A DNA stretch of 18,207 nucleotides from Bacillota bacterium. Its GTDB lineage: Bacteria; Bacillota; Clostridia; Oscillospirales; Acutalibacteraceae. The notes beneath the pieces are model-generated. The model made no database searches. It had not been told where the DNA came from and was given only the letters and a program-made list of their open reading frames with translations. Positions 1 to 7,371 of this stretch are shown here, piece after piece (positions within the stretch are counted from its first letter, which is position 1; each line of letters opens with the position of its first letter). A program made the translations under genes and the position numbers. The stretch lies in assembly GCA_023397245.1 (NCBI GenBank), contig JAEWUH010000049.1:1-18207 (forward strand), given 5' to 3'.

Positions 1-1794
1 TCTTCACACATCGGCAGCGTGCTGAACTATTGTGATCCAAGCGACCCTCGTGTGGCAAGCGAGACTTTTCAGAACCTTCTTCCCGACAAAGCAGAGTATC
101 AAAACGATGTTTCAACGATTACTTCCCATACTTCCAAATCAGGGCTTGCTGTTACCAGCGCGGTAAAAAATCTGATTTCCAAAATGTCAGCAGAGGAACG
201 TGTGACACGAAACAGCACTGCTTTGCATAAATTGACTGCCGCGATTGAATTGGGAGAAACCGTGACGCTGACGAAATATACTATTTTGTGCGATTCCGTG
301 CGCTATCCGGACTGTCATACAGCCGCGCTGAAACAGATGCAGCGGGCCGCTGCCGTCCCCATTTCGTATTGGTATGACAGGCAGGAACAATACCTTAAAA
401 AATATTGGGAAAGCTGCGCTGTCCATGTGAAAGGCGACGACGAACTGAGCAATGCGATTACTTACAACCTGTATCAGTTGATTCAGTCCGTCGGTAAAGA
501 TCCTCACAGTAATATTGCCGCGAAGGGACTTTCCGGTGAGGGCTATGAAGGGCATTATTTCTGGGACACAGAGATGTATATCCAGCCGTTCTTTCTGCTT
601 ACCCAACCTGAAATTGCTAAAAATCTAATCGAATACCGTTATACCATTTTGGATGCAGCGCGGGAAAATGCGCGCACTCTTGGACATAAAAAAGGTGCGC
701 TGTATCCATGGCGCACCATTATGGGAAAAGAATGCTCCGGCTACTTCCCGTCCGGCAGTGCACAGTATCACATCAATGGGGATATTGCCTATTCCATTAT
801 CAATTACTATCTTCTGACAAAGGATACTGAATTCATTGCACGCTGCGGCGCGGAGATAATTTTCGAGACTGCACGGCTGTGGCTGGATGTGGGAAATTAC
901 AGCAATGGAAAATTTTGCATCAATGATGTAACCGGCCCTGACGAATATACATGCCTGGTGAACAATAACTATTATACCAATGTTCTGGCACAGCATAATC
1001 TAAATTGGGCAGTTAAATTTTATGAATTGTTGAATGCGGAAAAACTCCTTACACCCGTGAAAGAAAAAATCGACTTGAATGAAACGGAGATTGCCAATTT
1101 TAAACGCGCGTCGGAATTAATGTACCTGCCTTATGATAAGGCACTTGACATCAATCCGCAGGACGATTCCTTCCTTTCCAAAAAAAAATGGGATCTTAAA
1201 AATACGCCGCCAGAGGACTTTCCGCTTTTGCTTCACTATCATCCGCTTTGCCTTTACCGCCATCAAGTATGCAAGCAGGCGGATACGGTACTGGCACATT
1301 TCATTCTGGAGGACGCACAAGATTTTGGCACCATGAAACACTCTTTCGAGTACTATGAAAAAATTACGACACATGATTCCTCTCTTTCCACCTGCATATT
1401 CAGCATTATGGCATCTCGGCTGGGTATGCCGGAAAAAGCGTATGCCTATTTTGGAGAATCATCCAAATTGGACCTTTTTAATACGCATAAAAACACCAAA
1501 GACGGAATCCACACCGCAAACATGGGCGGTAATTACATGGCAATCATATACGGCTTCGGCGGACTGCGTATCAAAGAGGATGGTCTGCACCTTGCTCCAT
1601 CGCTGCCTGCACAGTGGCCGGAATACGATTTTAAAGTGCATTGCGAAGACAGCCTTATTCAGATTATAGTGGAAGAAAAAGACTGCAAAATTACTTTGTT
1701 GACCGGTTCGGAGAAACGGATTTTTGTGTATGGTAAAAGTTATCTACTGCAAGACAGTCTGAGTTTTCCGCTAGGAGATTGGGGGAAAGAGTAA
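1..1794 (+). CDS. Glycoside hydrolase family 65 disaccharide phosphorylase, 3' part (5' end outside window)
   Basis: The reading frame is open to the first base of the window and ends with TAA at 1792-1794, so about 598 codons are visible; GH65 enzymes are usually 750-800 residues, so roughly the first fifth is missing. The family phosphorolyses alpha-linked glucose disaccharides (maltose, trehalose, kojibiose, nigerose) to beta-glucose 1-phosphate plus glucose. Seen here: the EGYEGHYFWDTEMY segment of the (alpha/alpha)6 barrel, the GALYPWRT and AQYHINGDIAY motifs, the general-acid motif TGPDEY with the glutamate codon at 943-945, followed by VNNNYYTN, and the THDSSLS phosphate-binding segment near 1369-1389. 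A C-terminal beta-sandwich follows. The pgmB gene starts on the next base, which fits a beta-glucose 1-phosphate product. Which disaccharide is used cannot be read from the sequence. The GTG at 19 is only the first internal start-like codon, not a real start. Confidence 0.93.
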   Translation, partial: SSHIGSVLNYCDPSDPRVASETFQNLLPDKAEYQNDVSTITSHTSKSGLAVTSAVKNLISKMSAEERVTRNSTALHKLTAAIELGETVTLTKYTILCDSVRYPDCHTAALKQMQRAAAVPISYWYDRQEQYLKKYWESCAVHVKGDDELSNAITYNLYQLIQSVGKDPHSNIAAKGLSGEGYEGHYFWDTEMYIQPFFLLTQPEIAKNLIEYRYTILDAARENARTLGHKKGALYPWRTIMGKECSGYFPSGSAQYHINGDIAYSIINYYLLTKDTEFIARCGAEIIFETARLWLDVGNYSNGKFCINDVTGPDEYTCLVNNNYYTNVLAQHNLNWAVKFYELLNAEKLLTPVKEKIDLNETEIANFKRASELMYLPYDKALDINPQDDSFLSKKKWDLKNTPPEDFPLLLHYHPLCLYRHQVCKQADTVLAHFILEDAQDFGTMKHSFEYYEKITTHDSSLSTCIFSIMASRLGMPEKAYAYFGESSKLDLFNTHKNTKDGIHTANMGGNYMAIIYGFGGLRIKEDGLHLAPSLPAQWPEYDFKVHCEDSLIQIIVEEKDCKITLLTGSEKRIFVYGKSYLLQDSLSFPLGDWGKE

Positions 1795-2442
1795 ATGAGT
1801 TACCGCTGTGCCATTTTCGATTTGGACGGGGTTCTTGTTGACACTGCAAAATATCATTATCTTGCGTGGAAGGAACTGGCCGACCAACTTGGTTTTGGTT
1901 TTTCCCCGGAGCAAAATGAGCGTCTCAAAGGCGTGTCACGCATGACATCACTTAAAATTCTTTTGGAGATCGGCGGAATGCAGAACTGCTTTTCCGACGG
2001 GGAAAAACAACAAATGGCAGCCCGAAAAAACACCCGATATGTGGAGTATATCTCTAAAATGGATTCGTCGGAACTTCTTAACGGTGCATTGGAGCTATTA
2101 CAAATACTAAAAAGACGCAGTGTAAAAATTGTACTTGGGTCAGCCAGTAAAAATTCCCCGTTGATTCTAAAAAATGTCGGTATCACATCATTTTTTGATA
2201 TAATTATCGATGGAAACAGCGTCACGAATGCTAAACCGGATTCTGAGGTGTTCACTCTCGGCGCCAACCGACTGGATATCCCTTATGCGGATTGCTTGGT
2301 TTTTGAGGATTCTGAGGCGGGGCTTCAAGCAGCGAAGAATGCCGGAATGTTCGCTGTCGGAATTGGAGACAGAAAAAATTTACCATTTGCAGATGTTGTA
2401 TATAAGAATCTAAAACAATTTGAAGTTGATAAATACTTTTAA
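1795..2442 (+). CDS. pgmB: Beta-phosphoglucomutase
   Basis: This 215-residue HAD-superfamily protein converts beta-glucose 1-phosphate to glucose 6-phosphate through an aspartyl-phosphate. Motif I is FDLDGVLVDT with the nucleophile D9 and acid/base D11. The cap domain carries KGVSRMTSLKIL, as in characterised PgmB proteins. Motif II is LGSASKN (serine near 115), motif III the lysine of NAKPDSE, and motif IV VFEDSEAG with the magnesium-binding ED pair. The length matches the family (about 215-221). The ATG follows the GH65 stop codon with no gap, and the ribosome binding site GGGGGAAAG lies inside the end of the GH65 gene, so the two are surely co-transcribed and probably translationally coupled. 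The pair forms a cytoplasmic route from disaccharide plus phosphate to glycolysis. Confidence 0.95.
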   Translation: MSYRCAIFDLDGVLVDTAKYHYLAWKELADQLGFGFSPEQNERLKGVSRMTSLKILLEIGGMQNCFSDGEKQQMAARKNTRYVEYISKMDSSELLNGALELLQILKRRSVKIVLGSASKNSPLILKNVGITSFFDIIIDGNSVTNAKPDSEVFTLGANRLDIPYADCLVFEDSEAGLQAAKNAGMFAVGIGDRKNLPFADVVYKNLKQFEVDKYF

Positions 2443-2447
2443 GTTGA

Positions 2448-2499
2448 CGGATGCCGGACTTTCTTTTGAAATCCAGCATCCGCCTGTTTATTGTTTGGA
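2448..2499 (+). terminator. Intrinsic terminator after pgmB
   Basis: An 11-bp stem (2448-2458 with 2472-2482, one C-A mismatch) starts 6 bases after the pgmB stop and encloses a 13-base loop; it is followed by the T-rich stretch CTGTTTATTGTTT. Position and shape fit a Rho-independent terminator closing the GH65-pgmB unit. The T tract is interrupted, so efficiency may be moderate. Confidence 0.7.
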
Positions 2500-2865
2500 T
2501 CGCCAACAGTAATTGGGTCAAGTAAGGTGTGTAATCTGAATTGAACGGAAGTCAAATAAGGCAGCATGCCGTGAATTCTGACTGTATCAAATCGGTTATA
2601 ATCTGATAATTAAGCTTTCATTATTGCAGGTGTAGTGTATAATTAAAGTATTAAGCTAAACTCATATTTATTTACATTAAACGCTGTTCGTAAGAGTGTT
2701 GTGGTCAAGCATTTTTGTAACACTTTGACCCACGGCAAATACGCAAAGAGTGCAAATTTCGTTTGCTTTGCGAAGGATTTGTCATTTTAGTTGAAGGCAC
2801 TTTTTGAGCATCATGGAGTGTCACTCTCCCGTCCCGAATCGAGAAAATTGAAAGGTTGTAAAGTT
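2500..2865. other. AT-rich intergenic region with small repeats and hairpins, no complete gene
   Basis: I see no convincing gene here. It contains a short direct repeat (GTCAAGTAAGG at 2518-2528 and GTCAAATAAGG at 2551-2561), two TATAAT boxes (2597-2602 and 2638-2643) without good -35 partners, interlocking inverted repeats at 2695-2733, and a hairpin at 2742-2772 (CGCAAA/TTTGCG outside, GCAAA/TTTGC inside). The hairpin is not followed by a T run. The stretch may hold the promoter and leader for the gene at 2974, but nothing proves it. Confidence 0.4.
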
Positions 2866-2949
2866 ATGCTAATTAACTTCGATGAAATACAGGAAGTAAC
2901 AATTCCCCACCTGAACAACGGGAACGGTGCTGTATCTAGGCAGGCGTGA
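2866..2949 (+). pseudogene. Remnant of the N-terminus of a small cupin-type protein (27 codons)
   Basis: An ATG preceded by AAAGG at a suitable distance opens a 27-codon frame beginning MLINFDEIQEVTIPHLNN and ending in TGA at 2947-2949. From memory of the family, small clostridial cupin-domain proteins begin with a similar stretch (a short acidic start, a VTIPxLxxG segment, then a GxVS motif) and continue for about 100 residues. Here GAVS is followed by a stop, and I find no cupin core (no HTH metal-binding motif) downstream before the MFS gene. I infer a truncated remnant; a genuine short peptide cannot be excluded. Confidence 0.4.
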
Positions 2950-2973
2950 AATGCCCCTGATTATTTTATAATT

Positions 2974-4239
2974 TTGAGAAAGACAGGAGAAATTAATATC
3001 GATATAAATCTTAAATATACAATTAAGTATGCGGGTATTCATAGCTTTTATTGGTCAGTATTTTGCAGCAGTGTCAGTTTTGCATCGGTATTCCTATTGT
3101 CCAAGCATTTAAAGAACAGCCAAATTGGCTTAGTTCTGGGAATCGCTAATATTTTTGCTGTATTTCTTCAACCTGCAGTAGCGGAATTTGCCGACACCCA
3201 GAAAATATCTATGAAGGATCTAATTTTAATACTTGTAGGAGCAGCAGGCGTACTTGCGGTAAGCCTGTGCTTTATGTCAAACTATTTTATTGTGCTTTCG
3301 GTGTTATTCATTCTCGAACTTATTGTCCTTTTCGTACTGCAGCCTTTGGTTAATTCTCTGGGAATGCAACTAATTAATAAAGGAATTTCAATTAACTTTG
3401 GCCTCGCGAGAGGAATGGGTTCTATGGCATATGCCATATGTTCGGTTTTGCTGGGTGTTCTTGTAGAAAACGTGGGTGGGGATTCCCTTCCAGTGGTTTC
3501 TGTTGGGTTATACATAGCGCTTGGAATCGTAATTTATACTTTTACAAACAAACCATTTTCCCATGCTGAGAGTGAAATAACGCATTCTGAAAGTGTTCAA
3601 GTTGCAAAAGAAGCAAAAAGTGGCTATATGAATAATCTATTTTCATTTTTTTTACAAAACAAAAAATTTGCCGCTTTGATGGTAGCTGTATCACTTACGT
3701 TTTGTTCGCATTCCATGATAAGCAATTACCTTATACAGATTACTGAAAACGTCGGCGGTACTGCAAAAGACATGGGTATCGCTACGGGAATTGCCGCAGC
3801 GATCGAATTGCCGGCTATGATTATATTTGGCTTTTATGTAAAAAAAATCCGCTGTAGCTCAATCCTGAAATTATCCCTTTTCTTTTTTATGGTTAAGATA
3901 GCAATCACTATGTTAGCAAACAATGTATGGATGCTTTATGTCGCACAGTTATTTCAGTTCAGTTCATACGCGCTGTTTATTCCGGCTTCCGTATATTATG
4001 TGAATGAAATAATTGAAAAAGATGACTTAGCAAAAGGACAGGCTTTTATGACAAGCGCCATTACTCTTGGCGGTGTAGGTGCAAGTCTTATCGGTGGGTG
4101 GCTCTTAGATGATTCCGGTGTGGGCAGAATGCTTTTTGTTGGATTGATTGCCGCAGCACTTGGCTTTATCATAGGACTGTATTCTATTGAAAGGGTAGAA
4201 ATAAAAGAATACTCATCTGATAAATCATCTTCTCAGTAA
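2974..4239 (+). CDS. MFS transporter, LacY-like / MFS_1_like sugar or nucleoside symporter family
   Basis: This is a hydrophobic protein of about 410-420 residues with some twelve membrane-spanning segments. It has a typical MFS_1_like start (YTIKYAGIHSFYWSVF, then a SKHLKNSQIGLVLG loop between helices 1 and 2) and a charged central loop after helix 6. Family members carry sugars or nucleosides with protons across the cell membrane; the substrate is unknown. The start is uncertain. The first allowed codon is TTG at 2974, which has no Shine-Dalgarno sequence in front. The good site AGGAGA (2985-2990) lies inside the frame and points to 2998-3000, which reads ATC instead of ATG; starting there gives (M)DINLKYTIKY, the usual length for the family. 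No ATG occurs until far into the protein. Either a non-standard start is used or the start codon was lost by mutation. Confidence 0.85.
   Translation: MRKTGEINIDINLKYTIKYAGIHSFYWSVFCSSVSFASVFLLSKHLKNSQIGLVLGIANIFAVFLQPAVAEFADTQKISMKDLILILVGAAGVLAVSLCFMSNYFIVLSVLFILELIVLFVLQPLVNSLGMQLINKGISINFGLARGMGSMAYAICSVLLGVLVENVGGDSLPVVSVGLYIALGIVIYTFTNKPFSHAESEITHSESVQVAKEAKSGYMNNLFSFFLQNKKFAALMVAVSLTFCSHSMISNYLIQITENVGGTAKDMGIATGIAAAIELPAMIIFGFYVKKIRCSSILKLSLFFFMVKIAITMLANNVWMLYVAQLFQFSSYALFIPASVYYVNEIIEKDDLAKGQAFMTSAITLGGVGASLIGGWLLDDSGVGRMLFVGLIAAALGFIIGLYSIERVEIKEYSSDKSSSQ
2985..3000 (+). promoter_or_regulatory. Shine-Dalgarno AGGAGA facing an ATC codon
   Basis: AGGAGA at 2985-2990 is followed after 7 bases by ATC (2998-3000), the position where an ATG would be expected for the MFS transporter. 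This site, not the TTG upstream, looks like the original translation start. Confidence 0.5.
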
Positions 4240-4325
4240 TCATTTATACTCATATGCGGCCAATGTGTCTCTGGAAAACAAAACCCAACTTCGGTCTGTT
4301 TATGACATACAAAGCGAATGTAATC

Positions 4326-4376
4326 AGCACGATGGGTTGCCTCCCCTTCACTTTAAACTGCACATTATGTTTATGA
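4326..4376 (+). repeat. Direct repeat, left copy, flanking the DUF3885 gene
   Basis: This copy matches 5080-5130 in the same orientation. Both read AGCAC, ten mostly different bases, then a 36-base block beginning CTCCCC with 33 identical positions, the last 25 of them (4352-4376) identical without a gap. The two copies lie 754 bases apart and enclose only the DUF3885 gene and its presumed promoter. No transposase is present. Confidence 0.85.
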
Positions 4377-4383
4377 GATACAA

Positions 4384-4426
4384 TGGAAACATAAGCTATA
4401 TTTATATAATCCTCATATCTTGGAGG
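4384..4426 (+). promoter_or_regulatory. Probable promoter -10 and strong SD for the DUF3885 gene
   Basis: TATAAT lies at 4405-4410, with only a weak -35 candidate (TGGAAA at 4384-4389, spacer 15). The SD GGAGG at 4422-4426 stands 9 bases before the TTG at 4436 and decides that start. Confidence 0.4.
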
Positions 4427-4435
4427 TAGATATTT

Positions 4436-5080
4436 TTGGGAGTATTATCTGACAGCTTTTCTGTCATGCTTCATGCTATCAATATGGAAATTCTAAAACA
4501 CCCTATCTTTTATAATGCTCCCATAGGTATTCGTTTTGAGATTGGTGGAGATGCAGGCGCATATTTAAATGATTCACATAAACTTAATCCGGCATATGTT
4601 TCAGCCGCTTTTGACAGAGCCAAAACGATCTACGCAAATCTTCCGCATAGCCCTGACATATTGAGAATTGATGGATACCCTGATGAAGAAAAGAGTGCAC
4701 AGAAGGTAGTTTTAGCGGTTTGCAAAGAAGCAAAACTTCCACCGCCGGATGAACAAGAATTACTGCCATTTAGGTGGTATGAGGATGATGAATCAATCTC
4801 TCAACTTCAACTCTATTGGGACTTAAAAAAAATAAAATTTGTTCCTGATGTCCTGTTGCGGGAAATTATAAAATCAGATATTGGTGGTGGGTATTCTGAG
4901 TTTACTTCAAATGTTTATTTTGCAGATACGAAGAACTCGATTCTCTTTCACCTTTACGACGATAGAGGTGCAGATTTGGTAGGAGCAAATAAAGAACTAA
5001 TTCGACCAATTTTTGAGCGATTTAATAATTGGATTTTGGATTATGATAGAGAAAAAATCAATACCACATTCACAAAATAA
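4436..5080 (+). CDS. DUF3885 domain protein, function unknown
   Basis: This is a 214-residue soluble protein without signal peptide or membrane segments. The start is TTG, chosen because GGAGG lies 9 bases upstream. It shows the hallmarks I know of DUF3885: an N-terminal FYNAPIGIRFEIGG segment (about residues 24-37), a central YLNDSHKLNPAYV helix region, and a conserved C-terminus with VYFADTKNSILFHLYDDRG (about 164-182) and NNWILDYDRE (about 197-206). The family is common in Firmicutes as stand-alone proteins of unknown role. Here the gene stands alone, carries its own promoter-like sequence and is bracketed by direct repeats, which suggests a small acquired or tandemly duplicated unit. Lone, often duplicated small genes of this sort sometimes turn out to be immunity proteins, but no toxin gene is nearby and I do not assign that role. 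Confidence 0.75.
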   Translation: MGVLSDSFSVMLHAINMEILKHPIFYNAPIGIRFEIGGDAGAYLNDSHKLNPAYVSAAFDRAKTIYANLPHSPDILRIDGYPDEEKSAQKVVLAVCKEAKLPPPDEQELLPFRWYEDDESISQLQLYWDLKKIKFVPDVLLREIIKSDIGGGYSEFTSNVYFADTKNSILFHLYDDRGADLVGANKELIRPIFERFNNWILDYDREKINTTFTK

Positions 5081-5130
5081 GCACAGTGTGCCGTCTCCCC
5101 TACTTTTTAAACTGCACATTATGTTTATGA
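5080..5130 (+). repeat. Direct repeat, right copy, flanking the DUF3885 gene
   Basis: This is the partner of 4326-4376; it starts at the last base of the DUF3885 stop codon. The perfect 25-base core is 5106-5130. Confidence 0.85.
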
Positions 5131-5171
5131 TGTTCTTTGAGAACAATTTTGATCCGGCTTTTTGCCGTTTT
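5131..5171 (+). terminator. Inverted repeat plus small hairpin with T run
   Basis: TGTTCT-TTG-AGAACA (5131-5145) is a perfect hyphenated palindrome. Ten bases later CGGC-TTTTT-GCCG (5155-5167) is followed by TTTT. The second element could be a weak terminator for the DUF3885 gene; a 4-bp stem is short. Confidence 0.35.
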
Positions 5172-5433
5172 CATAAATGGCATTAGGTTTTTTAAAGATG
5201 ACATTCTAAAAACACAAATTTTATAGGTGAAAACCAAAGGCATCAGAACCTAAAGATTCCGATGCCTTTGGTCTCACTATAAGCTAACAGAAGATATAGT
5301 TTAGAAGATATGTTTTAAAAGCAGCGCGGCTAGTTTTTGAGGAGTACGATTAATATAATGCTTTAATAAATAATCAAAAGATTTCTTCCGGGGGATGTTC
5401 TATAGAAAAAGGTATCGACTTACGAATGCGCTG
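5172..5433. other. Intergenic region between the DUF3885 gene and the kinase gene (convergent ends)
   Basis: Apart from the strong hairpin at 5233-5272 I see no gene or RNA here. The composition is AT-rich and changes to GC-rich at the kinase gene, so the junction of two regions of different history probably lies here. Confidence 0.4.
5233..5272. terminator. Strong hairpin, shared terminator between convergent genes
   Basis: The arms ACCAAAGGCATC (5233-5244) and GATGCCTTTGGT (5261-5272) pair perfectly over 12 bp, with three further pairs inside after one mismatch. Read on the minus strand the stem is followed by a short T stretch (GGTTTTC). The element lies between the plus-strand DUF3885 gene and the end of the minus-strand kinase operon and can stop transcription from either side. 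No long T run follows on the plus strand. Confidence 0.6.
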
Positions 5434-7371
5434 CTATACCGGTGAAGAGATTCTTTGTTCTGTTTCAAGCGGCAAAGACACCTCTGCGTGGAAGCCCTTA
5501 CCGTCGGAGTACAGATTGATTACGCCGTTATAACGCTCCACGGTTTCCAAAACGGAGGAAATGCCGAGACCGAAGCCGCTGCGCTTGGAGGAAAGGTATT
5601 TTCCCCCTTTGGTTTTGACCTCCCCTTCAAAGCTGTTGTCCACAACAAATTCGAGCTGGCCGTCCTGCAGCCGGCCGGCAATGAAAATTATCCTGTCGCC
5701 GGATTTCTGACGCTGGCAGGCTTCCACCGCATTCTCCAGCAGGTTTCCCAGAAGCCCGCAAAGATCGACGGCGGGAAAATCCAGTTTTGCCGGAAGCAGC
5801 AGCCGTGCGCGGAAGTGGATGCCGTTGGACTGCGCGAGATTGCTGTAGTACTGCGCAAGAGCGTCCAACTCTACATTTTCTGTCAGTCGGCCAAGTCGGG
5901 TACCCTCGTTAATTTCCGTAATACCGCGAATGTAGTTTACCAGCTCCTCCTTGTGTCCTTCCTCTGAAAGCGCCATCAGGGTGCGCAGATGGTGGCGGAA
6001 GTCGTGGCGCAGCTTGGCGCTTTCATCTACCTTCTGGTTCATCTGCCGCAGGTGCTCCACCTGCATGGCGAGCTGGCGTTTCATCTGCCGCTGCTCCTCT
6101 GCGTACACAAGGCTGTGCCGGTACCCCACCGCCACATCGTACCCAAGCACCACACCGATTGCGGCAATCATGCTCACGCTGCCCCATTCCTGAAACCAGC
6201 CGCCCAGAATGGGCTCGTAATTCGGCAGCAGCCGATCCCATACAAAGGCGCAGGCATACACAGTATCCGCGCACAGCAGTACGGCTGCTTTCCCTATGCT
6301 GCGGCGCACCGCGACGGCTGCGGTCGCCAGCAGATATACGGCAGTGAACAGCTTCATCCCAAAAACCAGGCGGGAATAGGCAGTCATCACCGGCAGCGTA
6401 AGCCGCGCGGCAGACAGCCCGTAAACTAGAGACACAACAAAGACCGCACCCGCCGCAACGCCGCTGATGATCCGCGCATGACGTTCCGCCTCACAAATGC
6501 GGTTGTGGAGAAGAATGACAAGCAGCGTTACCAGATATCCGCTGCACAGTTCAACGGAATACCAAGGCTGAATCGGAAGCAGCAGGATGCCATGCACGAC
6601 GGAATAAGAAATAAACACCGCGGTTGCAAGACACAGCAGGGAGAAAAGCCACATATTGCTTCTGCGGCCCTGTGTCCGGATTGCAAGATAGAGCGTAAAA
6701 ATAACGAGCATGACCGTTACCGTGAGCATGATCAGGCAGAAACCGATGCGCACTCCCCGGCTGGTGTTCAGGTTCAGCGGTTCGCCGAAGGCCGGCGGAT
6801 AAACAAGGCCGCTGTACACCCAGGAGTAGTCGCTGACAGCCAGCAGCAGCGTGGTTTTTCCGGAGCCTTCAAAGGTAATTATGCGGCACTGGGTTCGGTC
6901 ACGGTAAGCATCCGCATCCGGCTCGCCCATTTGCAGCGCCCGTTTTCCGTTGATATAAAAACGATAGGCGGAATAGACCTCCGGCAGCTCGATGGCATAG
7001 GTGTGTTCCTTCTCCGGCAGATATAAAGTCATCGCGTAGCTGGCCCTGCCGTGAGGATTGCCGCGCGGATTGTCCGCGGCAAAATTTGATTTCTCGCCGA
7101 TCGAGATATATTGATAATCATCGCCCTGCCGTGCCAGCGTTTCCGGCGTTAGCAGGCGGTCCGTATAGTAGCGCCAGCCGTCCCGCAGATAGCGGAGGGG
7201 CGTATTCGTCCAGTCCTCCTCCGAAACATACAGCGCTCCGTTAATGGCCTGCGGCGTGTTCTGCGTGTATTTGTTGTCGAAGTGATTAAACAGGAGAAAC
7301 ACGGCGGAAGAAAGGAGGACTGTCAAAACCAGCGCCAGAAGGAGCCGCGGCGCGGAACGCTGCTTATCCAT
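5434..7371 (-). CDS. Sensor histidine kinase, 7TM membrane sensor with GHKL (AgrC-type) kinase domain
   Basis: The protein has 645 residues from the ATG at 7371, chosen because GGAG stands 8 bases upstream; an in-frame TTG 39 bases earlier lacks support. Layout: one N-terminal membrane segment (about 8-28); an external domain of about 175 residues resembling the sugar-binding-like 7TMR-DISMED2 fold (segment YRFYINGKRALQMGEPD); about seven membrane helices (207-417); a coiled coil; then the dimerisation helix LRHDFRHHL with the phosphorylated histidine at about 456. The HATPase_c_5 domain shows the N box (GNLLENAVEAC, about 543-552) and the G box (SGFGLGISSV). It presumably senses an external signal and phosphorylates the LytTR regulator encoded at the start of the operon. 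The start overlaps the previous gene's stop by 8 bases, so translation is coupled. The signal is unknown. Confidence 0.92.
   Translation of the reverse strand: MDKQRSAPRLLLALVLTVLLSSAVFLLFNHFDNKYTQNTPQAINGALYVSEEDWTNTPLRYLRDGWRYYTDRLLTPETLARQGDDYQYISIGEKSNFAADNPRGNPHGRASYAMTLYLPEKEHTYAIELPEVYSAYRFYINGKRALQMGEPDADAYRDRTQCRIITFEGSGKTTLLLAVSDYSWVYSGLVYPPAFGEPLNLNTSRGVRIGFCLIMLTVTVMLVIFTLYLAIRTQGRRSNMWLFSLLCLATAVFISYSVVHGILLLPIQPWYSVELCSGYLVTLLVILLHNRICEAERHARIISGVAAGAVFVVSLVYGLSAARLTLPVMTAYSRLVFGMKLFTAVYLLATAAVAVRRSIGKAAVLLCADTVYACAFVWDRLLPNYEPILGGWFQEWGSVSMIAAIGVVLGYDVAVGYRHSLVYAEEQRQMKRQLAMQVEHLRQMNQKVDESAKLRHDFRHHLRTLMALSEEGHKEELVNYIRGITEINEGTRLGRLTENVELDALAQYYSNLAQSNGIHFRARLLLPAKLDFPAVDLCGLLGNLLENAVEACQRQKSGDRIIFIAGRLQDGQLEFVVDNSFEGEVKTKGGKYLSSKRSGFGLGISSVLETVERYNGVINLYSDGKGFHAEVSLPLETEQRISSPV

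Noticed and set aside
2638..2643. TATAAT as promoter of the MFS gene
   Set aside because: The hexamer at -35 distance (CTTTCA) fits poorly, there is no TGN extension, and it lies over 300 bases from the gene; kept only as a remark in the intergenic entry.
5305..5355. Possible C-terminal coding fragment (reads KAARLVFEEYD then stop)
   Set aside because: It is only about a dozen sense codons behind an in-frame stop, matching no family I recognise; chance is sufficient.
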